Shown one piece after another: positions 13,126 through 18,458 of a stretch of 18,458 nucleotides of DNA (positions within the stretch are counted from its first letter, which is position 1; the number at the start of each line of letters is the position of its first letter). The stretch spans positions 1 to 18,458 of the forward strand of contig JAFSQO010000031.1 of assembly GCA_017446645.1 (NCBI GenBank), written 5' to 3'. The notes beneath the pieces were generated by a model. That model was not told where the DNA came from and did not search any database. It saw only the letters and a list, made by a program, of their open reading frames with translations. Position numbers and translations under genes: made by a program. Origin of the DNA: Synergistaceae bacterium (GTDB lineage Bacteria; Synergistota; Synergistia; Synergistales; Aminobacteriaceae).

Positions 13126-14501
13126 TGAGTGAAGTAGATTTAGAGCTTGCAGAACCGAATTTATTTCAGTTATTTTCGGTGGACTTATTACAGAAACCGC
13201 TGATAAAGATTAACGGTCGAATCGTTCAGGTCGTTGGCCTCGTAGCAGAGTCTCAAGGCCCCGATGTCAGGGTCGGCGATTTGTGCCATATATGTTTCCG
13301 TGACGGCTCTCATGAACTCGATGCTGAAGTTGTCGGCTTTCGCGGTGACAGAGTCCTGCTAATGCCCCTGGGAGCTTTGCAGGAAGTCGGACCAGGCTGC
13401 GATGTCGTCTCAACTAACAGACCCCTTGAAGTCCCGGTCGGTGAAGCATTGCTTGGCCGAGTCCTTGATGGTCTGGGGAATCCAATCGATGACAAAGGCC
13501 CGATAGTTGCGAGTGATTTCTACCCGTTGTACGCTACTCCTCCTCACCCGTTAAGGCGCAAAATGGTCGATACCCCGTTAAGTGTCGGAGTCAGAGTTGT
13601 TGACGGAATGTTGACTCTCGGCAAAGGCCAGCGTATAGGAATCTTCGCAGGTTCAGGTGTAGGCAAGAGTACTTTACTCGGAATGATGGCGCGATACACT
13701 ACGGCGGACGTTAATGTAATTTCTCTGGTTGGTGAACGTGGCCGTGAGGTTCGGGAATTCATCGAGCGTGATTTAGGCCCCGAAGGTCTCAAGCGTTCGG
13801 TTCTCGTAATAGCAACTTCTGACCAGCCTGCATTGATAAGGCTCAAGTCAGCAATGACAGCTACGGCAATCGCAGAGTATTTCAGGGATCAGGGTAAAGA
13901 CGTGCTCCTGATGATGGACACTGTAACGCGTGTTGCCCGTGCCCAGCGTGAAATCGGCCTTGCAATCGGTGAACCCCCTGCTACACGAGGCTATACCCCT
14001 TCAGTGTTTGAGATGCTGCCGAGATTACTGGAACGTGCGGGAGCCGGTGAGGTAGGAAGCATTACGGGAATTTACACGGTCTTAGTTGACGGCGATGACA
14101 TGAACGAACCTGTTGCGGATACAGTCCGGGGAATTCTTGACGGTCACATAGTTTTGTCGAGAAAGATTGCTGCTAGAAATTTCTATCCTGCTGTGAGTGT
14201 CCTTGACAGCGTGAGCCGAGTCATGCCTGCCTTAGTCTCCCGTGAGCATTTGAACTCAGCCGGTAGAGTCCGCGATCTGCTTGCTACTTATGCCGAATCA
14301 GAAGACCTGATTAACATAGGCGCATACAAAGCAGGGAGCAACATGAGGGTTGACTGGGCACTGGCTAACATGGAAGAGGTCCGCAAGTTCTTATCGCAGA
14401 GAGTTGAGGACCCTACGAGCTTTGAAGAGACTGATTCAAGGTTATTGCAGCTGGCTCCGTATCCGACAGCACCGGCTCAGACTCAGGCTCAAGCCCAGTA
14501 A
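13125..14501 (+). CDS. fliI: Flagellum-specific export ATPase FliI
   Basis: Hexameric F1-beta-like ATPase that energises and unloads substrates at the flagellar type III export gate. The 458-residue product has an N-terminal beta-barrel, a Walker A motif GSGVGKST (176-183), the GER glutamate (Glu204, in LVGERGREV), a Walker B strand VLLMMD (260-265), and the family signature GEPPATRGYTPSVF (282-295). Length equals the Salmonella protein (456). An unusual feature is a Gln/Ala tail, APAQTQAQAQ, which resembles the start of FliK downstream. The ATG overlaps the fliH stop by one base, so expression is coupled. Confidence 0.98.
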   Translation: MSEVDLELAEPNLFQLFSVDLLQKPLIKINGRIVQVVGLVAESQGPDVRVGDLCHICFRDGSHELDAEVVGFRGDRVLLMPLGALQEVGPGCDVVSTNRPLEVPVGEALLGRVLDGLGNPIDDKGPIVASDFYPLYATPPHPLRRKMVDTPLSVGVRVVDGMLTLGKGQRIGIFAGSGVGKSTLLGMMARYTTADVNVISLVGERGREVREFIERDLGPEGLKRSVLVIATSDQPALIRLKSAMTATAIAEYFRDQGKDVLLMMDTVTRVARAQREIGLAIGEPPATRGYTPSVFEMLPRLLERAGAGEVGSITGIYTVLVDGDDMNEPVADTVRGILDGHIVLSRKIAARNFYPAVSVLDSVSRVMPALVSREHLNSAGRVRDLLATYAESEDLINIGAYKAGSNMRVDWALANMEEVRKFLSQRVEDPTSFEETDSRLLQLAPYPTAPAQTQAQAQ

Positions 14502-14506
14502 AGGAG
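14501..14506 (+). promoter_or_regulatory. Ribosome binding site of fliJ
   Basis: AAGGAG directly after the fliI stop, ten bases before the fliJ ATG. Confidence 0.7.
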
Positions 14507-14516
14507 CAAGATTCAC

Positions 14517-14966
14517 ATGAACGAGAGAATAGCAACGTTTAACAGGATATTAAAGATTCGCGAAGATTTACGCAAAGATGAGCAGGCAATACTGGCCTCA
14601 GAACGCAATGAAGAGCGCGAAGTCCTGACTCAATTAACCAGACTCGAAAATGAGAAGGCCCAGGCGATAAGCGACTTCAGCCAGACAGGAGTCCAGGCAA
14701 TTTCTGCGAGTGATTTATGGTTTCAGAGGCAGTTCATCGACGCAATAAACACTGACATAATGCACGGCAATCAAGCCCTCGATGATGTCAGGGCGCGGAT
14801 CGTTGACACAGAAGCAAGGCTCGTAGAAAAGCACAAGGATGTCCGCATAATGGAAACTTATATAGACCACCTGAAAGAAGCAGATTTTCAGGAGCAGCTC
14901 AACCTCGAACAAAACGAACTCGATGACGTTGCGACAATGCAATTCTCACGAAAGGAAGCGATTTAA
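14517..14966 (+). CDS. fliJ: Flagellar export chaperone FliJ
   Basis: FliJ is the small coiled-coil rod that sits in the FliI ring, like the F1 gamma subunit, and activates the export gate. The 149-residue product is nearly all predicted helix with heptad-like charged and hydrophobic spacing (RFNRILKIREDLRKDEQ-like N-terminal region, then a second long helix with WFQRQFIDAINTDI and EKHKDVRIMETYIDHLKEADF). The length matches FliJ (about 147). Sequence conservation is low in this family, so the call leans on position directly after fliI as well as on the helical profile. The stop is five bases before the transglycosylase gene. Confidence 0.88.
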   Translation: MNERIATFNRILKIREDLRKDEQAILASERNEEREVLTQLTRLENEKAQAISDFSQTGVQAISASDLWFQRQFIDAINTDIMHGNQALDDVRARIVDTEARLVEKHKDVRIMETYIDHLKEADFQEQLNLEQNELDDVATMQFSRKEAI

Positions 14967-14971
14967 TCATC

Positions 14972-15550
14972 ATGGTAGGCCCAAATTACACGAATATAAC
15001 TAGAGTATTAAGCCGCATAGACGAGATTAACAGGCAGATGACCCCGGAACTATATCAGCCTCAGCCTAACCCGGTCAAAAGCAGATTCGTTGATGTCCTG
15101 AACGAAGTAAATGACGCTAAGAGCAGGAAAATTCCCGGACTTAAAGCAGCCTCAGGCAAGACGAATTACACAGAGATGAAGGACATAATAGACTCATGTG
15201 CCGAGAAATATAATATAGACTCAGAATTAATCAGGGCAATGATTCAGGTCGAGTCAGGCTGGGATACAGGCGCAGTCTCCAACAAAGGCGCACAGGGTCT
15301 GATGCAGCTGATGCCCCGAACCGCGGCGATGTTGGGAGTAAATGATCCATTCGATCCCGTGCAAAATATTGAAGGCGGTGTAAGATATATTTCTGATTTG
15401 ACCGATAAATACAGAGGGGACATCGAGAAGGCTTTGGCAGCATACAACGCAGGGCCTACTCGTGTAGATTCAGGAAATATTCCGGAAGTCTCAAGGCGTT
15501 ACGTGAAAAATATAATGGCTATATATCGCAAGTTAAGGGAGGTAGGCTAA
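14972..15550 (+). CDS. Flagellar-operon lytic transglycosylase (SLT domain), no signal peptide
   Basis: Predicted peptidoglycan lytic transglycosylase that cleaves glycan strands. The 192-residue protein has an N-terminal region (about 1-65) without a signal peptide or transmembrane helix and a C-terminal SLT domain (about 68-190). Catalytic Glu94 lies in MIQVESGWDTGAVS, followed by the family motifs GAQGLMQLMP and AAYNAGP. The gene sits between fliJ and the ylxF-like gene, so it probably opens the wall for the rod, the job done by the FlgJ muramidase domain elsewhere. Lacking a Sec signal, it may be exported through the flagellar apparatus; this is inference. No clear Shine-Dalgarno precedes the ATG, which follows AATCATC as in fliF. 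Confidence 0.9.
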   Translation: MVGPNYTNITRVLSRIDEINRQMTPELYQPQPNPVKSRFVDVLNEVNDAKSRKIPGLKAASGKTNYTEMKDIIDSCAEKYNIDSELIRAMIQVESGWDTGAVSNKGAQGLMQLMPRTAAMLGVNDPFDPVQNIEGGVRYISDLTDKYRGDIEKALAAYNAGPTRVDSGNIPEVSRRYVKNIMAIYRKLREVG

Positions 15551-15554
15551 TTAA

Positions 15555-16247
15555 ATGGCAGATGAGAGACCGGCACAGGACGCAGCAGCAAGCCCTGAAC
15601 CTGTAGTAGTCAAGAAAAAGAAAAAGAAGAAGAAGATGGGAAAGCTAACGATACTATTATGGCTCCTTCTTCTTGCATTGGGTACTGGAGTCGGAATGCA
15701 CCTGAGCGGCATTTGGGACGGCAGACCCTTATTCTGGAGCATCGTGCCAAATATCCCTTATGTAGGCAAACAGTTAGCGGAGTTCTTTCAAGTTCCCGAA
15801 TTTTACGCACTTACTGTAACTGAACGCCGTGCAGTCGAGCTTGAGCAGTGGCAGAGAAGGCTTGACGAGCGCGAGAGGCATTTACAGGAAGGCGATGTTG
15901 AGAAGCTGGCAAACTTAGACAACAGGGAGATCGAGTTACTGGCCTTGTCACGTGATGTTGACTATAGAATCCGGAGACTCAGACGGCTTGAAGCTAATGC
16001 AAACGCTGCTAATGCTAATTCAGACGCACCTTCACAGGCAGAACTTGACTTAATGAATCAAGTAGCAAGAACCTATCAGGACATGTCAGCACGTAACGCG
16101 GCCAAGATAGTCGAGCAATTGCGGGATAATCTCGCTGTCGAATTGCTCAAGAAACTCCCTAACGATGCAAGGGCTTCGATACTCGGCAAAGTGAAAGCCA
16201 CGAAGGCAGCCAGACTCACGGAATTAATGGCAAGTCCCCAGCAGTAA
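15555..16247 (+). CDS. YlxF/MotE-like flagellar membrane protein
   Basis: Membrane-anchored protein located between fliJ and fliK, where Bacillus has ylxF. The 230-residue product has a short acidic/Pro N-terminus, eight consecutive lysines (20-27), one transmembrane helix (about 31-50), a coiled-coil region (about 90-150: ELEQWQRRLDERERHL), an Asn/Ala-rich linker, and a C-terminal MgtE-N-like helical domain (NQVARTYQDMSARNAAKIVEQL, LLKKLPNDARASILGKVKA). This layout matches MotE/YlxF proteins, proposed to chaperone or stabilise the stator MotB. The N-terminus should be cytoplasmic by the positive-inside rule. GGGAGG lies 12 bases before the ATG, inside the preceding gene. The exact role in this organism is unproven. 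Confidence 0.8.
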   Translation: MADERPAQDAAASPEPVVVKKKKKKKKMGKLTILLWLLLLALGTGVGMHLSGIWDGRPLFWSIVPNIPYVGKQLAEFFQVPEFYALTVTERRAVELEQWQRRLDERERHLQEGDVEKLANLDNREIELLALSRDVDYRIRRLRRLEANANAANANSDAPSQAELDLMNQVARTYQDMSARNAAKIVEQLRDNLAVELLKKLPNDARASILGKVKATKAARLTELMASPQQ

Positions 16248-16254
16248 ATTTATC

Positions 16255-16260
16255 AGGAGG
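16255..16260 (+). promoter_or_regulatory. Ribosome binding site of fliK
   Basis: AGGAGG, nine bases before the fliK ATG; one of the best ribosome binding sites of the flagellar operon. Confidence 0.75.
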
Positions 16261-16269
16261 GCTTTAATC

Positions 16270-18003
16270 ATGACATCAGAAATCTTTAACTTTATTCAGG
16301 CACAACCCCAGACCCAGACTCAAGCTCAGGGCCAGGTTAAGGGCACTTCTCAGAATGCTAATAACTCAGGAGCAGAGCCGGGACTCTTCGACAGCCTTAT
16401 GAATGAATATGCAAATATAAATCAGGATTCAGAACAGCAGGTAAATCAGGTAAATCTTACGCTCAACATAAATCTTAATCAGGAGCAGCAGGTCATAATC
16501 ACGTCCGGCAATAATACACTATCACAGGCAGGACTGGATATTCTTGCAGGCGTTAAGAAAGATTCAGAAGGTCATGAGGTATTTATCCCTGAAAGATACA
16601 TGATGAATCAGCAGCCCCAAGATGGCATCAAGGCTACAGAGGCATTCATTGCACAGGATACAGGCGACCTTGTTGCACGCATTATGGGCGACAAAGACAT
16701 TGCTGCGAAAATTGCTGCTCTCCCTGACGACAAATTACAGGAGGTCAGCAAGATTCTTGAGGTTATCCAGAATTCTGAATCAGAGTCAGAGATTAATACA
16801 GGACTTGAGAAATTATTTGCACTAATCAGCGAAACTAACGAGGATAATAATATTTCGCAGGCCGTAAATCTTCCTGATGATGAGACAGAAATTAAAACAG
16901 ACGGCAATAAAGACTTTGCTCACGAGATAGACTCAAAACCTTCACGAGAGATTAACGCACCTGAAGACTCACCGTTAAGCTCAAAAGAGAGTGACTCTCA
17001 GGACGAGAAAGATGACGAGAAGCCTGAAGATAACTCACTCATTCAGGAAAATGTCAACAACTTTGCAGGTTTTGCCCAGGTTCAGGGAGATAACACGAAG
17101 CCCGTAAATGACGCAAAACCCGATGACATTACGGTAAATAAAGACGCTCCCAGACACACGCCTCAGACTAGACTCACACGCAATAATAACGAGGCCGTGA
17201 AGAGTAATCCTGACGATGTGCCAGAAAAGAGTAACGAGTCAAAGACTGACTCAAGGTTTGCCAATGTCCTTAACGATGAAGAAGAAAATGGGAACGAAAA
17301 CGAAAATACTTCTTCACAATATAATAATAGGGATAATCAGGGCAATCAGGATAATCAGGAGAAAAATTTCAGCCAGAGCCGCGATGATTTTGCAGCGTCG
17401 AGAAATTCATCACGTTCACGCAATGACACTCGCAGGGTGAGTAACTCGACTCAGAGTCAGACGGACTTCACTGCCAACGCTCGAAGGACTGAATCTCACT
17501 CTAACTTTCAGTCATTCTTTGAGGACGTTTTATCGAGCAGGAGAACAGCAAGCACTCCTCAGCCTTTGAACTTGAGAGCAGCTTACAATCTCAATCAGAG
17601 CGAAACACTCCGGGACGGGATCGTCAACGTTGTTAGATTCATTCGAGCCGACGGAGTCCACAAGGCGAGCTTGATAATTGACCCTCCGGCAATCGGCAGA
17701 ATTTCGGTAGAATTGACTTCCAGCACGTCAGGAGTCGAGGCTTCAATTAAAGTAGCAAGCGAACAAATCCGACAATTAGTGCAGGATCAGCTGACTCAGC
17801 TCCGTATGAATTTATCCCAGCAGGGCGTACAAGTTGCAGAGTTCACAGTGGACGTTCAGCAGGATAATCAACAGAGTCAAAATCAGAACCAGAACAACAA
17901 TCAGCAGGAAAATACTGGAGCAGTCAGGGGACTTATAGCAGACGATGAGCCTGAAGAGTTACGGGTGGATTTGCAGGAAGGTCTGCTTTACTGGGTAGCA
18001 TAA
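16270..18003 (+). CDS. fliK: Flagellar hook-length control protein FliK
   Basis: FliK is a secreted molecular ruler that measures the hook and switches export from hook to filament proteins. The 577-residue product is mostly low-complexity and probably disordered, rich in Gln, Asn, Asp, Glu and Ser (about 1-425), including a QPQTQTQAQGQ segment at the start. The C-terminal hook-length control domain (about 435-535) is clear: VNVVRFIRADGVHKASLIID, PPAIGRISVELTSSTSGVEA and LRMNLSQQGVQVAEFTVDV. A last Gln/Asn-rich stretch (QNQNQNNNQQ) and an acidic end follow. It is longer than the Salmonella protein (405). Order ylxF-fliK-flgD matches the Bacillus type. The Gln/Asn-rich part will align poorly to other FliK proteins. 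Confidence 0.93.
   Translation: MTSEIFNFIQAQPQTQTQAQGQVKGTSQNANNSGAEPGLFDSLMNEYANINQDSEQQVNQVNLTLNINLNQEQQVIITSGNNTLSQAGLDILAGVKKDSEGHEVFIPERYMMNQQPQDGIKATEAFIAQDTGDLVARIMGDKDIAAKIAALPDDKLQEVSKILEVIQNSESESEINTGLEKLFALISETNEDNNISQAVNLPDDETEIKTDGNKDFAHEIDSKPSREINAPEDSPLSSKESDSQDEKDDEKPEDNSLIQENVNNFAGFAQVQGDNTKPVNDAKPDDITVNKDAPRHTPQTRLTRNNNEAVKSNPDDVPEKSNESKTDSRFANVLNDEEENGNENENTSSQYNNRDNQGNQDNQEKNFSQSRDDFAASRNSSRSRNDTRRVSNSTQSQTDFTANARRTESHSNFQSFFEDVLSSRRTASTPQPLNLRAAYNLNQSETLRDGIVNVVRFIRADGVHKASLIIDPPAIGRISVELTSSTSGVEASIKVASEQIRQLVQDQLTQLRMNLSQQGVQVAEFTVDVQQDNQQSQNQNQNNNQQENTGAVRGLIADDEPEELRVDLQEGLLYWVA
17335..17361 (+). repeat. fliK: Short tandem 9-base repeat in fliK
   Basis: Three copies of AATCAGNNN (encoding NQG, NQD, NQE) in the disordered region of FliK. 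The unit is a multiple of three, so copy-number change would lengthen the ruler without a frameshift. Confidence 0.6.
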
Positions 18004-18014
18004 AACTTTATGAA

Positions 18015-18020
18015 CAGGAG
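18015..18020 (+). promoter_or_regulatory. Ribosome binding site of flgD
   Basis: CAGGAG, nine bases before the flgD ATG. Confidence 0.7.
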
Positions 18021-18029
18021 AAAAAAATC

Positions 18030-18458
18030 ATGGCAGTAACAGACGTTAATAACTATACAAATCTTGCAAATATAGCTTCGACTAACATAGCAAGCACGGG
18101 CACGAACACGGCTGCAGCAGTAACTCAGGCGACCAGTAACGAACTGGGTAAAGACGCGTTCCTTAAATTACTCATTGCCGAACTCTCGAATCAAGACCCG
18201 TTAAATCCTATGGAAGACAGGGAATTTATCTCACAGATGGCTACGTTCTCAAGCCTTGAACAAATGCAGAACATGAACAAGACCCTTGACACTATGGCAG
18301 AAGCAAATAAATTCTCAGCAGTGAGTTACGTAGGCAAGGCAGTAGCTTTCACAAAAGGTGAAGGCGAAGATGCCCAGCAGACAGTCGCAGTCGTCAGGGC
18401 TGTGTGGTTCGACAACGGAAAAACTATTCTCGATACGACCGAAGGCGAAGTAGACCTC
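18030..18458 (+). CDS. flgD: Flagellar hook capping protein FlgD (partial, C-terminus cut)
   Basis: FlgD caps the growing hook and promotes assembly of FlgE subunits. The 143 residues present show a disordered Thr/Asn/Ala N-terminus, then the signature FlgD block: LGKDAFLKLLIAELSNQDP, LNPMEDREFISQMATFSSLEQM and AVSYVGKAVAF. The window ends inside the following beta domain (VVRAVWFDNGKTI), so the C-terminal half is missing. The ATG lies nine bases after CAGGAG and 26 bases after the fliK stop. The N-terminal block is the most conserved part of the family, so identification is secure despite truncation. In Bacillus the next gene is flgE, which is expected beyond the edge. Confidence 0.96.
   Translation, partial: MAVTDVNNYTNLANIASTNIASTGTNTAAAVTQATSNELGKDAFLKLLIAELSNQDPLNPMEDREFISQMATFSSLEQMQNMNKTLDTMAEANKFSAVSYVGKAVAFTKGEGEDAQQTVAVVRAVWFDNGKTILDTTEGEVDL

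Noticed and set aside
17335..17361. Tandem repeats as part of a CRISPR or mobile element
   Set aside because: Units are nine bases, in frame and without spacers; they are part of the FliK coding sequence.
1..18458. Apparent abundance of GACTC/GAGTC (GANTC) sites
   Set aside because: It appears on both strands within coding sequence and follows frequent codons such as GTC and CTC after GA; I could not count it against an expectation.

Overview
The window looks like chromosomal DNA of a diderm, flagellated bacterium with lipopolysaccharide and moderate GC content. The mix of lpxI instead of lpxH, a Gram-positive-like fliE-to-flgD flagellar order including a ylxF/motE-like gene, and a NikKLMQO-type metal transporter suggests Synergistota. 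That placement is an inference from gene content and style; no marker gene in the window proves it.

Layout. Positions 1-2768 (minus strand) hold an ECF-type nickel (or cobalt) uptake operon, nikK-nikL-nikM-nikQ-nikO, with nikO cut by the left edge. A perfect 7-bp inverted repeat with a 16-bp spacer lies just upstream of nikK and has the geometry of a NikR operator. Positions 2841-8643 (minus strand) form a tightly packed envelope operon read in the order DUF4139 secreted protein, membrane PAS/degenerate-GGDEF protein, lptG, lpxI, lpxB. These genes overlap or are separated by about 10 bases or less. LpxI and LpxB make lipid A precursors, LptG is an inner-membrane permease of LPS export, and the first two genes look like a periplasmic or surface scaffold and a signalling-like membrane protein.

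Positions 8644-9065 are a 422-base AT-rich divergent control region. It holds a plausible sigma70-type promoter for the minus operon, a 15-bp palindrome with a perfect TATAAT facing both ways, and a leader hairpin whose apex presents a Shine-Dalgarno sequence in front of a 12-codon mini-ORF. From 9066 to the right edge runs a plus-strand flagellar operon: fliE, fliF, fliG, fliH, fliI, fliJ, a lytic transglycosylase, a ylxF/motE-like gene, fliK and flgD (cut by the edge). Together they encode the MS ring, rotor switch, export ATPase and its regulators, a probable wall-opening enzyme, a stator/export-associated membrane protein, the hook-length ruler and the hook cap.

The most unusual non-coding feature is a 107-bp structured palindromic element between fliF and fliG. 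Its two arms carry, at the same place, small hairpins of different sequence but conserved pairing. No tRNA, rRNA, CRISPR array, transposase or convincing intrinsic terminator was seen.
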